From Candidatus Microthrix parvicella Bio17-1 (GTDB lineage: Bacteria > Actinomycetota > Acidimicrobiia > Acidimicrobiales > Microtrichaceae): 64,000 bases of DNA. Where the stretch lies: contig NZ_AMPG01000001.1 in NCBI RefSeq assembly GCF_000299415.1, positions 1,612,001 through 1,676,000 of the forward strand, given 5' to 3'. Positions 31,464 through 41,549 of the stretch are shown piece after piece. The notes below the pieces were generated by a model. That model was not told the DNA's origin. It saw nothing but the letters and a program-made list of their open reading frames with translations, and did not search any database. The translations under genes and the position numbers were made by a program. The stretch's first letter is position 1, and each line of letters opens with the position of its first letter.

Positions 31464-32026
31464 GGGGTGTCGGAGGCCTCGGGGGCGGGCGGCCGGTACA
31501 CCGCCACCAACAGGCCCACTCCGCCAAGAATGCCAAGCCCGGCCGACAACGCCAGGCCCAACCAACCGCTCAGCGTCTTGTCCAGCCCCAGGACATGGTC
31601 CAGCGAGAAGGCGCCTGGACCAAGCATGGCCACCGCCACGGCCCCAACGGCCAGGATCAGGTTGTACTCCCAGCCGCTCTTCACGATGAAGAAGCCATTG
31701 TGGCGGTGCACCGTCCACCCCGCCACGATCATCAGGCCGACCAACCCGGCCGCCATCAGCGGAGTCAACAGACCAAGAGCAAACCCCAGACCCGCACCAA
31801 CCTCAGTGCTCGCCGCCATCAGCGCCATGACCTTGCCCGGCTTCATGCCCATCGAGTCGAACCAACCCGCCGTGCCCGGGATACGACCCCCTTGGAAGAA
31901 CTTTCCGTAGCCGTGCAGGGCCATGGTGACGCCAAATGTCACCCGCAGTAGCAGCAGCGCCGTATCGATGGCGGCGGCGTCGGGGCGAACGGTGTCTGGG
32001 CTGTAAGCGAGCAACTGTGCGAGCAC
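31460..32026 (-). CDS. DoxX family membrane protein
   Basis: 188 aa, four transmembrane helices with the DoxX layout: LLLLRVTFGVTMALHGYGKFFQG, STEVGAGLGFALGLLTPLMAAGL, GWTVHRHNGFFIVKSGWEYNLIL. GTG start at 32026. Upstream of and overlapping the malonyl-CoA decarboxylase gene, with which it forms a two-gene unit. Relatives act in quinone or redox stress functions; no specific role can be assigned. Confidence 0.85.
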   Translation of the reverse strand: MLAQLLAYSPDTVRPDAAAIDTALLLLRVTFGVTMALHGYGKFFQGGRIPGTAGWFDSMGMKPGKVMALMAASTEVGAGLGFALGLLTPLMAAGLVGLMIVAGWTVHRHNGFFIVKSGWEYNLILAVGAVAVAMLGPGAFSLDHVLGLDKTLSGWLGLALSAGLGILGGVGLLVAVYRPPAPEASDTP

Positions 32027-32201
32027 TGAGGGCCTTTGCGGTCATTCGAGGGAGGGTGTGTCGGGCGATCCTAGATTCCGAAGCCGGCACGGGCCCCTTC
32101 ACGGCGTCGTGCACCATTCTCTAGCCTGGCGCCGCCCACTCTCTACGCTGGGCGGGTCCGTGGCAACGGACCGTTGCCGCCCTGCCGAGGAGTCACACCA
32201 C

Positions 32202-34223
32202 ATGGGAACCGCCGACCTGGACGACCTGACCGCGGGTTTCACTGCGCCAGACGAGGCCGAATGGCTGGCGCTGGTGGACACAGCGCTCCGGGGCAAGCCG
32301 ATCTCCGCCATCGAAACCACGCGGCGCGACGGCATCTTGGTGGCCCCCCTGTACCGCCGACCCGACGGCGCTGATGCCCCCATCTCGCTGCCCTACCCCG
32401 GCCAGGCACCGTTTACCCGGGGCGTGGCCCCAGCCGGTCGAGCCGAAGGGGCCTGGGACATTCGCTGTGTCGTCGACGCAGCCGACCCGGCCACCGCTGC
32501 GGCCAACGCTCTGGCCGACCTCACCGGCGGAGCATCCAGCCTGACGGTGCGATTCGACGAGGCTGCGCGCCGGGGGCTGGCCCCAACCGACCATGCATGG
32601 ACGGAAACCGCCGGCGTGGACGGATTGTTGGCCCTCTCCGTTGATGCCCTGGACGCCGCGTTGGAAGGGATCTTCCTGGAGGCGGCGGCCATCAACCTGG
32701 ATGCCGGAGCCTCCTTCGAGTGTGCCGCCGAGCTGCTGGTGGGTGTTTGGCTGCGACGCGGCATCGACCCGGTGGAGGCATTGGGAAGCTTCGGCGCCGA
32801 CCCGGTTGGCGCCCTCGCCGCCACCGGCACGCTGCCGGGCGGCATCGAGGACGCTCTGGCCGCCGCCGGTCGGTTGGCGGCCCGCACCCACGAGGCATTT
32901 CCCGAGGTCACCGCTCTGAGCATCGACACGGCCCCCTATGCCGAAGCCGGCGCCACACCCACCCAGCAATTGGCCGCGCTGTTGGCGACCGGACGACAGA
33001 TGCTGGCGGCGGTCACCGACGGCGGGCTGAGCCTGGAGGCGGCGCTGGCGCAGGTGACGGCCACGCTCACCCTGGACGCCGACATCTGGGGCGGTGTTGC
33101 GCTGCTGCGTGCGGCTCGCCGCTGCTGGAGCCATCTCGCCCTCTCGGCCGACGCCCCCGAGGGCTCTGCGGCACTGGCGGTGCACACCCGCACCTCGAAC
33201 GCCATGATGACCCGACGCGACCCGTGGGTGAACCTGCTGCGGGGCACCGCCGCCACCTTCGCCGCCTCGGTGGGCGGGGCCGAATCGATGACCGTCGCTC
33301 CGTTCGACACCGCCCTGGGTCACAGCGACGGACTGGCGCGACGGATGGCCCGCAATACCCAGCTGCTGGCCCAGGAGGAGTCGGGTCTGGGGCGGGTCAT
33401 CGACCCCGCCGGAGGCTCGTGGTACGTCGAGTCGCTCACCGACACCCTGTGCACCAACGCCTGGGAGCTGTTCGTCGAGATCGAGCGTCACGGCGGCATG
33501 GTTGCGGCGCTCACGTCCGGATGGTGGGGCGCCGAGATCGCCACCGCCAGAAATGCAACCCTCGCCCAGGTTGCAACCCGGGCCCGCCCCATCACCGGCG
33601 TCTCGGAGTTTCCTTTGCTCACCGAATCGGTGCCCGAGCGAGCAACCATCGACCTCGCGTCGGTCCGCCAGACGGCTCGCGCCGCCTGGGAGGAGACCGA
33701 CGGGGCTTCTGATCAGGCGACCCCGTCCGCTCAGGAAACCGCTGCCGTCGCGACGCTGCCCGAACCGCTGGGAACGGTGCGCTGGGCACAGGGTTGGGAG
33801 GCGCTCCGGCAACGCAGCGACGATGCGCTGGCCGCCACCGGCGAGCGGCCGCGGGTGTTCCTCGCCAACCTGGGGCCGCCGGCGGTGCACATCGCCCGGG
33901 CTTCCTGGGCGCGCAACGCTTTTGAGGCGGCGGGCATCGAGGCCCTGGAGACCGACGGCTTCCACACGCCCGAAGTACTCGCCGAAGCCTTCGCCGCATC
34001 AGGAGCGCCGCTGGTGGTGGTGTGTTCGTCCGATGCCGTCTACGACGACTGGGGCGCACCGGCAATCTCCGCCCTGGCAGCGCACCGGCCCGCCCGTCTT
34101 TATGTGGCCGGCCGGGCCCGGTCGGGCCTGAGCGACGTCGACAACGACGTCTCCGCCTTCGTCGGCGTGGGGGTGGACCTGCTGGAGTTGTTGGGCGACG
34201 CCCACGATGCCGCAAGGACGTGA
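32202..34223 (+). CDS. mutA: Methylmalonyl-CoA mutase small (beta) subunit
   Basis: 673 aa. A TIM-barrel domain is clear from RTSNAMMTRRDPWVNLLRGTAATFAASVGGAESMTVAPFD and EESGLGRVIDPAGGSWYVESLT. The C-terminal domain is cobalamin-like but lacks the DxHxxG ligand motif, as expected for the non-catalytic subunit. It converts succinyl-CoA/methylmalonyl-CoA only together with MutB, and no mutB gene follows here. Start at the ATG at 32202 (GAGG 9 nt upstream). The stop overlaps the next gene start. Confidence 0.9.
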   Translation: MGTADLDDLTAGFTAPDEAEWLALVDTALRGKPISAIETTRRDGILVAPLYRRPDGADAPISLPYPGQAPFTRGVAPAGRAEGAWDIRCVVDAADPATAAANALADLTGGASSLTVRFDEAARRGLAPTDHAWTETAGVDGLLALSVDALDAALEGIFLEAAAINLDAGASFECAAELLVGVWLRRGIDPVEALGSFGADPVGALAATGTLPGGIEDALAAAGRLAARTHEAFPEVTALSIDTAPYAEAGATPTQQLAALLATGRQMLAAVTDGGLSLEAALAQVTATLTLDADIWGGVALLRAARRCWSHLALSADAPEGSAALAVHTRTSNAMMTRRDPWVNLLRGTAATFAASVGGAESMTVAPFDTALGHSDGLARRMARNTQLLAQEESGLGRVIDPAGGSWYVESLTDTLCTNAWELFVEIERHGGMVAALTSGWWGAEIATARNATLAQVATRARPITGVSEFPLLTESVPERATIDLASVRQTARAAWEETDGASDQATPSAQETAAVATLPEPLGTVRWAQGWEALRQRSDDALAATGERPRVFLANLGPPAVHIARASWARNAFEAAGIEALETDGFHTPEVLAEAFAASGAPLVVVCSSDAVYDDWGAPAISALAAHRPARLYVAGRARSGLSDVDNDVSAFVGVGVDLLELLGDAHDAART

Positions 34224-34834
34224 CGAACGACGACCCAGGAGGTCACCACCTGAGTGGGGACCTGCTGGCGGCATGGACGACCGGCCTGGCCTGGGCCGAG
34301 CACCGAAGCTGGGCGATGGCCGGCCACTGGTCGACCGCCGCCACGATCGACGGTGTCACCGCAACCCTCGCCCCGATCAGCGCCCATCACGGCCGGCGCG
34401 CCGACCAGCTTCGAACGTTCTGGCCCCAACGGCGGGGCGGAACCGACGGTGCGGCCTCGCCGGCTGGCCCCCCGACGCCCGACGACGGCCCGCTTCTCGA
34501 CCTGGCCAACGCGCTGGACGAGGCCCAAAGGTCGCTCGGCCCCCCCGGGGAGACCACGTGGACCGGGACCACCTCGATGGCGGCGCTGAGGTTGACCGCC
34601 CAGCTGATCCTGCCGAGGTTTTTGACCTGCTACAAACAATTGCTGGAATTGGCGAATGCACCGTCCGACGCCTCAATCCGCCGGATTTGCGAGCTGGCGT
34701 TGACGGACACAACCGCTGATTTCGTTACTGCGACAGCAAAGTTGGCCGCCCTCGGTGAGAATCCGGGTCCATCGCAGATCGATGACATCCAGCACGCGGG
34801 CATGGGGCAGAACCCCACTCATCGGCCAAAATAG
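34220..34834 (+). CDS. Hypothetical protein coupled to mutA
   Basis: 204 aa, GTG start overlapping the mutA stop (GTGA). Predominantly helical with many Trp/His/Ala near the N-terminus (LLAAWTTGLAWAEHRSWAMAGHW), then a Gly/Pro-rich loop and helices with LILPRFLTCYKQLLELAN. I do not recognise a family. It occupies the place where mutB would normally lie, so an auxiliary role with the mutase is possible but unproven. Confidence 0.6.
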   Translation: MTNDDPGGHHLSGDLLAAWTTGLAWAEHRSWAMAGHWSTAATIDGVTATLAPISAHHGRRADQLRTFWPQRRGGTDGAASPAGPPTPDDGPLLDLANALDEAQRSLGPPGETTWTGTTSMAALRLTAQLILPRFLTCYKQLLELANAPSDASIRRICELALTDTTADFVTATAKLAALGENPGPSQIDDIQHAGMGQNPTHRPK

Positions 34835-35055
34835 GTCGCATATCGGGTGGCACCCCTTGACGACGTCCGTATCCTGCATAGTGCCCCAGTTCGTAGATGG
34901 AACACCCGACCCACCCATTCTCCACTGAGGCGATCTACCCAGTTCCACGTCACAGCAGCACACCGCAGCGTCAAAATCGTCTTAGACGAAGGCGCGCGTA
35001 CTAGAGCCGCAGTGACGAACCACCCAGCACCGACCCCAGCAATGGAAGGAACCAC

Positions 35056-35994
<939 letters not shown>

Positions 35995-36019
35995 GCAGCC
36001 TCGGCGGAGTTTCAGTCCT

Positions 36020-36115
36020 GGAGGTGTCTGGGTACCTGGTGGGCTCCCCCGCCTTCAAAGCGGGTGGGACGGGCGATCCCCGTCCGGCGGGTTCGATTCC
36101 CGTCCACCTCCGCCA
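36020..36115 (+). tRNA. selC: tRNA-Sec (selenocysteine, anticodon TCA)
   Basis: 96 nt including an encoded GCCA end. Acceptor GGAGGTG/CACCTCC, an elongated D stem, anticodon loop CTTCAAA (anticodon TCA), a long variable arm (GGGACGGGCG...CCGTCC) and T-loop TTCGATT. The anticodon reads UGA, and the extended arms and length are those of SelC rather than a suppressor or tRNA-Ser. It implies selA/selB/selD and selenoproteins elsewhere in the genome; none are in this window. Confidence 0.92.
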
Positions 36116-36127
36116 ATCGCACTGACC

Positions 36128-36167
36128 ATCGGGCCCGGCCACCAAGGCCGGGCCCGATGCGCGTTTT
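36128..36167 (+). terminator. Intrinsic terminator of selC
   Basis: Perfect 13-bp stem (36128-36140 with 36146-36158), 5-nt loop, then GCGCG and TTTT. It begins 12 bp past the tRNA-Sec CCA. Confidence 0.8.
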
Positions 36168-36197
36168 GGGTTGGGCGCGTCCTGGATACGGGTGCGC

Positions 36198-37850
36198 TTA
36201 CGGGCGACGAGGCCCGGCTGAACGGCCGCGTCGCAGACGGTCGCTCAGCCGATCACGCAGCGCGCTCTCCCCCGGCTTTGCCAACACCCAGGCGGCCAGG
36301 AGCAGAACCGTTGACAACAGGCTCGGAAACAGCAGGCCCGTCGTCTGGGCGATCGTGTTGCCGTCGCGGCGTTCGATGGTGGCTTGGAGCACCCGTTGCT
36401 CGGACACCGCCGTGCGTTGGACCACACCGCCTGATGGGTTGACTACAGCCGAGAACCCGGTGGGTGCCGCCTGCAGCACCCACCGGCCGGACTCGATGGC
36501 CCGCAGGCGGCTGTTGGCCACCTGCTGGGACTGCACCAGGGTCAGCCAGTAGGAAGCGCCGTTGGTGGGGTTGAGCACCAACTGCCCCCCGGCGGCCACG
36601 CCCTCGCGCACCCGGCGGGGGAAGAAGATCTCCCAACTGATCACCGCGGCGGCCTTCACGGTCTCACCCGATGCCAGCGGAAGATCGAGCACCGCCAAAC
36701 CCGTGCCGGGCAACTGGTCGCGCCGCGGCAACAGGCCCCCGCCGATCGATGCCTCGATCGGTTCGATGATCGGTCGGAACGGCACGTACTCGCCGAACGG
36801 TACACGCCGCTCCTTGTCATAACGGGAGCCCGCAGCGTTTAAGGCAACCGTTCCATCGGGGCCGTAGACAATCGAGAAGTTGGCGAAGTGTTTGGCGTCG
36901 ACACCCTCGACCACGCCCACCTCCAACGGCGCTCCCAGCCTCCGTGCCTCATCGGCCAGCACGTCGTTCCATTCGTCCTCAGCCAGCTTTCCGCTGATGG
37001 TGACCACGTTCTCGGGCCAAACCACCAGGTCGACCGCCCCATCGCCGTCGATGGTCTGGCTGGCCGTGAGATGCCTGGCGAACACATCGGCCGGGTCGGT
37101 GTCCAGCGCCACGGTGCCCTGCGGACCACCGCCCTGAACCACCGCCACCCGCAGGGGCGCAATTGCGTTGCCCGAAGGGGCCACGACGCCCAGCATGGCC
37201 ACAGCGGCCACGACACCGATCAAGGAGCCACCCCACGCCCAACGGCGCCGGACCAGCGCCTCGATGCCCACCCCCACTGCCGCGATGCCCAGCGTCAACA
37301 GCACCGGACCACCAAGCCGTGCGATGGGGGCCAACGGTGCGTCGGCCTGCGTCAGCGAGGCCATCGACAAGGGAACCCCACCGAACGGAGCGTGGTAGCG
37401 AATCAACTCGGTGACCGCCAACGCTGCGGGTAGCGCCAGCACCCTGCTGGGGCCGGGCGGGGTGGCCAGCCCGGCGAGGCCGAGCAGCGACGCGAACACA
37501 CAGACGGCGATCACGTACCCGGGCGGAGTGAACGTGACCATCCACAACAACGAGGGCACAAACCACCCCAGCCCCACCCCGCAGCTGCGCCAAAACCGGC
37601 TGCTGGGGGCGGCACCGGCCAACAACGCCACCCAGCCGGCCACACCAAGCAGGGTCAACGGCCACCATCCCCAGGGTGGCAGTCCGGCGCACACCGCCAG
37701 CCCGGCCGCTATCGATGCCGCCGCCGCCAACGGTCGGCCAGGTGACCAACCCGAGCCCACCGCCCCCGGTGAAGCCTCGGCGGTATCGCTGAGCTCGGAT
37801 GAATCCGACGGATCATTCGCGAAAACTTCGTTTGTGTGGGCATCGCTCAC
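36198..37850 (-). CDS. lnt: Apolipoprotein N-acyltransferase homologue with Ser at the nucleophile position
   Basis: 550 aa. Six to seven N-terminal membrane helices are followed by a periplasmic nitrilase-fold domain. The catalytic Glu is in VVWPENVV and the Lys in KERRVPFGEYVPF. Where Lnt enzymes have a Cys (ICYE-type motif), this protein reads AAVISWEIFFPRR, so Ser replaces the nucleophile. NPTNGASYWLTLVQSQQVANSRLRAIESGRWVLQA completes the fold. It should N-acylate lipoproteins, several of which occur nearby. Activity with Ser is uncertain. Confidence 0.85.
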   Translation of the reverse strand: MSDAHTNEVFANDPSDSSELSDTAEASPGAVGSGWSPGRPLAAAASIAAGLAVCAGLPPWGWWPLTLLGVAGWVALLAGAAPSSRFWRSCGVGLGWFVPSLLWMVTFTPPGYVIAVCVFASLLGLAGLATPPGPSRVLALPAALAVTELIRYHAPFGGVPLSMASLTQADAPLAPIARLGGPVLLTLGIAAVGVGIEALVRRRWAWGGSLIGVVAAVAMLGVVAPSGNAIAPLRVAVVQGGGPQGTVALDTDPADVFARHLTASQTIDGDGAVDLVVWPENVVTISGKLAEDEWNDVLADEARRLGAPLEVGVVEGVDAKHFANFSIVYGPDGTVALNAAGSRYDKERRVPFGEYVPFRPIIEPIEASIGGGLLPRRDQLPGTGLAVLDLPLASGETVKAAAVISWEIFFPRRVREGVAAGGQLVLNPTNGASYWLTLVQSQQVANSRLRAIESGRWVLQAAPTGFSAVVNPSGGVVQRTAVSEQRVLQATIERRDGNTIAQTTGLLFPSLLSTVLLLAAWVLAKPGESALRDRLSDRLRRGRSAGPRRP

Positions 37851-37995
37851 CGCGCAAGTACACCAGACTGGGCCCGATGAGCGGGTACCGAGATCGAAGG
37901 GGGGAACCCAGAGCGGGCGCGGACGCCGGTCGACTCACCCCGGAACGGGCCTCTGTGGGCGATCGAGGTGGTTGGCCGGCGCCGGGTGCTCGGTC

Positions 37996-38502
37996 ATGGT
38001 GACGCTGGCGGCTACCGGCTCGCCGGTGTGGTTGGACGTGACCGTCGGCGTGGTGCTGCTGGTGGCCATGCTGGGCGTGGTGGTGCCGCTCCTGCCCGGG
38101 GCGGCGCTGGCCTGGGCGGCACTGCTGTTGTGGGCGCTGGCGGAACGCTCGGTGACCGGCTGGCTTGTGCTGCTGGCCACCTCAGGCCTGGCCGCAGTCG
38201 GTTTCGTGGTGAAGTACCTGGTGCCCACCCGCCGGATGCAGGGCGGAGGCGTCCCCACCACCACCATGCTGGCCGGTGGCGTCGTCGGCATCATCGGGTT
38301 CTTCGTCGTGCCGATCGTCGGGGCCCCGTTGGGATTCGTGATCGGGGTGTACGGGGCCGAGTGGTACCGCCTCCGCACCCACGCCCTGGCTTGGACGTCC
38401 ACCAAGGCGGCGCTGGGTGCCGTAGGGTTGTCGATGCTGATCGAGTTCACCACCGTGGCGATGATGGCCGCCCTGTGGCTGGCGGCGGTGGTGCTGACGT
38501 GA
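37996..38502 (+). CDS. DUF456 membrane protein
   Basis: 168 aa. DUF456 pattern: VVLLVAMLGVVVPLLPGAALAWAALLLWA, AVGFVVKYLVPTRRMQGGGVP, VVGIIGFFVVPIVGAPLGFVIGVYGAEW. About four to five membrane helices. The ATG at 37996 is chosen; longer frames overlap lnt upstream and are not supported. It overlaps the sortase start (GTGA). Function of the family is unknown. Confidence 0.85.
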   Translation: MVTLAATGSPVWLDVTVGVVLLVAMLGVVVPLLPGAALAWAALLLWALAERSVTGWLVLLATSGLAAVGFVVKYLVPTRRMQGGGVPTTTMLAGGVVGIIGFFVVPIVGAPLGFVIGVYGAEWYRLRTHALAWTSTKAALGAVGLSMLIEFTTVAMMAALWLAAVVLT

Positions 38503-39128
38503 CACGCCGCCACGCCGCGCCCATCGCCATCTGGGCCGTGACGGTGGCGGTCGGGCTGGTGGGTGGGATCGCGGCGGTGCGACAACTGCTCCCCGACGAC
38601 CATTCCGAGCAGGCGCTGAGCGTGGTGCCGGTGCCAGGTGCCGATACCACGAACGGACGGGTGGAGACCGCCGAGGTACTGATGCCGGCCGGCACCCCGG
38701 CCGCCACAACGCAGCCGGGGATCCCGGACGAGATCACCGACTGGGAGGACGTTCGGTTGGTCATGCCCACCCTGGGCGAGGACGTGCGGGTCGTGGAGGG
38801 TGTGGACCTGGGCGCGCTCTCCCGAGGAGTTGGCCATTGGCCAGGCACTGCGGAACCCGGCCAGACCGGCAACATGGTGATCGCCGGGCACCGCACCACC
38901 CACGGCGCCCCGTTTCGCCGCCTGGACGAGTTACGCGTCGGCGATGACGTTGGAATCGGCGCTTCCGGCCAGGTGGTGACCTACCGGGTGACCGGAACCG
39001 AGATCGTCGACCCCGGCCAGGTGGAGGTGGCGCGTCCTACAACGACGGCGACCGCCACGCTGTTCGCCTGCCACCCGCCCGGCTCGGCCGCCAAGCGCAT
39101 CGTGGTGCGGCTGGCCCGATCAGCCTGA
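38499..39128 (+). CDS. Sortase (class E-like)
   Basis: 209 aa. The N-terminal membrane anchor covers residues 7-30. The sortase barrel has NMVIAGHRTTHGAPFRRLDEL (catalytic His), VTYRVTGTEIVDP and ATLFACHPPGSAAKRIVVR (catalytic Cys and Arg). Class E is suggested by length and the FACHPPG context. GTG start overlapping the DUF456 stop. It attaches or polymerises surface proteins bearing an LAxTG-like signal; no substrate with such a motif was noticed in the window. Confidence 0.85.
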   Translation: MTRRHAAPIAIWAVTVAVGLVGGIAAVRQLLPDDHSEQALSVVPVPGADTTNGRVETAEVLMPAGTPAATTQPGIPDEITDWEDVRLVMPTLGEDVRVVEGVDLGALSRGVGHWPGTAEPGQTGNMVIAGHRTTHGAPFRRLDELRVGDDVGIGASGQVVTYRVTGTEIVDPGQVEVARPTTTATATLFACHPPGSAAKRIVVRLARSA

Positions 39129-40553
39129 AACGGCGTCCGCTGCCGCCGCACGCCCCTGGCGGATGCACCCGGGTACCCCGATCCCCCGATAGGCCGCCCC
39201 GGTCAGCGTCACGTTGGGCAACTCGTCGGCCAGGGTGGCATCAAGGGTGTCGCAGCGTTCGAGATGCCCCACGTCGTACTGCGGGAACGCACCGGGCCAG
39301 CGAGTCACCGAACAGTCCTCAACGGGGCCGTCCAACCCGGTGAGCGTGCGCGCCTCACCGAGCACGCGTGCGACCAGTTCGTCGGTTGGCAGACGGGACG
39401 AGTCGGGATCGCCGTCGTGGCCCACCGAAACCCGTAGGCGTACCAGCCCGTCGGTGGTCAGGTGCGCCCACTTGGTGGATGCGTAGCTGATCGCCACGGT
39501 GATGAAGCCGGAACCGTGCGGCACCAACAGGCCCGAACGACCAGGTGGGGTGGTGACCCGATCCGGGCGCACAGCCAGGCGCACCATGGCCACCGAGGCG
39601 GTGCGCAATTCGTCCAGCAGCAACACCGCGCCCGGCGCAGTCGGGTGGGCCGGGCCGGCGCCGCCACGGAGCAGCGCCGCTGCCACCGCACCGGGCACGG
39701 CCAGAATTACCGCGTCGGCGGTGACCTCACGAGGTTCGCCCGAGCCGGTCGACTCCACGTCGATGGCCAGACGCCCCCCGGCCGTCCGAACCGACCGGGC
39801 CCGAACGCCATCGCGCAGCGTCACGCCTCGGTTCGTCAGCTGGGCGCGCAGCGTGGCAATCAGCTCGCCCATGCCGCCGGGCAGCCCGTAGAACGGCGGC
39901 GCCACGGTACCGGCCACAGCCGCCGCCTGACGGGAAGCAGCCAGATCCTCGGCCAGACCCGCAGCAAGCGACGGCCCCGCCCGCGCCACCCGGTCCAGTT
40001 GCGGTGCGACCGCCGCCAGGCTCAGACGATCGAGCACCCCTGCGTTGATGCCGCCAAGCAGCGGCTGCACCAGCCGGTCGGCGATGCGGTCGCCGAAGCG
40101 TTCCCGAATGAGTGAACCCACCGAGCGGTCCTTGGTGACAGGTGCACCCACACGGCTCAGCTCGGCACGCACCTGCTCGACGTCCGCGGCCTCCACCAGC
40201 GGCGAGCCCCGGAGCGCTGCCGGATCGGTGGGTACGCCAAGCACCAAACCACCGGGCATCGGGTGGGCCGCGCCGTCCAGCCAGATGGCGGCGCCCCCGG
40301 CCGCCGGCGCTGTCAGCCGGTCGGTCAGGTTCAGCTCATCGACCAGGGCCAACGCCTCCGGGACACGAGCAAGAAACATGTCGGCGCCCTCGTCGGTTGG
40401 CAACCCGGCCAACGGCGAAGTGCGGAGCTTTCCTCCTGGGGCCGGAACGCCGTTGTCGAGCACGCTCACGCTCACGCCGCGCGAGGCCGACGCCTCCCAG
40501 GCTGCGGCCAGCCCGGCGATGCCGCCGCCAACGATTACAAGCCGACGGGTCAC
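39120..40553 (-). CDS. hemY: Coproporphyrinogen/protoporphyrinogen III oxidase
   Basis: 477 aa FAD enzyme. The N-terminal dinucleotide fold has RLVIVGGGIAGLAAAWEAS. The middle has PPFYGLPGGMGELIATL and the C-terminus TLTGAAYRGIGVPGCIRQGRAAA, as in HemY/CgoX. In Actinobacteria this enzyme oxidises coproporphyrinogen III. GTG start at 40553, 30 bp after ferrochelatase, so hemE-hemH-hemY form one minus-strand operon. The end overlaps the convergent sortase gene by 9 bp. Confidence 0.9.
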   Translation of the reverse strand: MTRRLVIVGGGIAGLAAAWEASASRGVSVSVLDNGVPAPGGKLRTSPLAGLPTDEGADMFLARVPEALALVDELNLTDRLTAPAAGGAAIWLDGAAHPMPGGLVLGVPTDPAALRGSPLVEAADVEQVRAELSRVGAPVTKDRSVGSLIRERFGDRIADRLVQPLLGGINAGVLDRLSLAAVAPQLDRVARAGPSLAAGLAEDLAASRQAAAVAGTVAPPFYGLPGGMGELIATLRAQLTNRGVTLRDGVRARSVRTAGGRLAIDVESTGSGEPREVTADAVILAVPGAVAAALLRGGAGPAHPTAPGAVLLLDELRTASVAMVRLAVRPDRVTTPPGRSGLLVPHGSGFITVAISYASTKWAHLTTDGLVRLRVSVGHDGDPDSSRLPTDELVARVLGEARTLTGLDGPVEDCSVTRWPGAFPQYDVGHLERCDTLDATLADELPNVTLTGAAYRGIGVPGCIRQGRAAAADAVSG

Positions 40554-40583
40554 CGCATCGGCCGACCGGTCGTCACCACGGGT

Positions 40584-41549
40584 TCAGGTTTCCAGGGCTT
40601 CACCGGGTAACCCGGATTCTGCAACCTGATCGTGGATCAGCTCGGCGAGTTCGGCCATCACCGACCGATCGTCGTTGACCACGGCGGTTCGCGCGAACGC
40701 CAAACCGAGTGACCCCGCGAGCCGCGCCGCCTCGATATCGAGGTCGTAGGCCACCTCGAGGTGGTCGGAGGTGAACCCCTGTGGCACCACCAGCACACCC
40801 TCGGTGTGGCCATCCTCGGCCAGGGTCCGAAGCTGCTCGAGGACATCGGGGCCCGCCCACGGTTCGGGAGTGCGTCCTGCGGACTGCCAGCCCAGCGTCC
40901 ACCTGGCAGCGTCCAACCCGGCCGCCCCAGCGATCGCGGTGGCCGAGGCGGTCAGCCCTTCGACGTAGGGATCACCGTCCAGCACACGCAGCGGCAACGA
41001 GTGAGCGGTCACCAACACCTTGGTGTTCGTCGGCATCGCGGCCAGGCAGGCGCTGAGCTGACGCGCCATGAAATCTCGATAGGCATCCAACGACCACCAG
41101 GAGTGGATTGCGGCGTAGCCGATGCCGGCGGCTGAGCACGCCGCACGCGCCCGGTCGTGGTACTGCCCCACCGACGCCGCCGAATAGTGCGGGGCCAGAA
41201 CCAGACCGACGATGTCACTCACCCCGACGTCCAGCAGATGCGCCACGCCGTCCTCGACAAACGGCGCCGCATGCTTCTGCCCCAGCGCGGACGCCCACCG
41301 ACCGGGCTGATCCTGCTGCAACGACAAGGTGATCGTCCCCACCTGATCTGCGGTGCGACGACGCAGCGTTGAGGTGCCCCCAAGCGCCTCGTATCGGCCC
41401 ACCAGATCGGCCAACGCCTCCTCGGTCGGCGGCCGACCACGTCGGATGTGGGTGTAGTACTCCTCGATCTGATCTGGCGACTCCGGAGAGCCGTAGGCCA
41501 TGATCAGCGCGCCACGGCGGGCGTCGGACTCATTGGTGACGGGATGCAT
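40584..41549 (-). CDS. hemH: Ferrochelatase (coproporphyrin type expected)
   Basis: 321 aa. ALIMAYGSPESPDQIEEYYTHIRRGRPPTEEALADLVGRYEALGG is the start signature. GLVLAPHYSAASVGQYHDR carries the catalytic His region, with VLVTAHSLPLRV, TLGWQSAGRTPEPWAGPDV and VVPQGFTSDHLEVAYDLDIEA. Monoderm-type length. The ATG at 41549 has AAGGAGG at ideal spacing and lies within the last 20 bp of hemE. It inserts iron into coproporphyrin (pathway inference). Confidence 0.93.
   Translation of the reverse strand: MHPVTNESDARRGALIMAYGSPESPDQIEEYYTHIRRGRPPTEEALADLVGRYEALGGTSTLRRRTADQVGTITLSLQQDQPGRWASALGQKHAAPFVEDGVAHLLDVGVSDIVGLVLAPHYSAASVGQYHDRARAACSAAGIGYAAIHSWWSLDAYRDFMARQLSACLAAMPTNTKVLVTAHSLPLRVLDGDPYVEGLTASATAIAGAAGLDAARWTLGWQSAGRTPEPWAGPDVLEQLRTLAEDGHTEGVLVVPQGFTSDHLEVAYDLDIEAARLAGSLGLAFARTAVVNDDRSVMAELAELIHDQVAESGLPGEALET

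Noticed and set aside
32193-33965. 590-codon open frame on the minus strand opposite mutA
   Set aside because: It mirrors mutA codon bias and has no domain; mutA has unmistakable mutase motifs in the plus frame.
34857-34884. Promoter for the group 2 sigma factor (TTGACG with a weak -10)
   Set aside because: The -10 match is poor and the implied leader of about 170 nt is long. Not strong enough to list.
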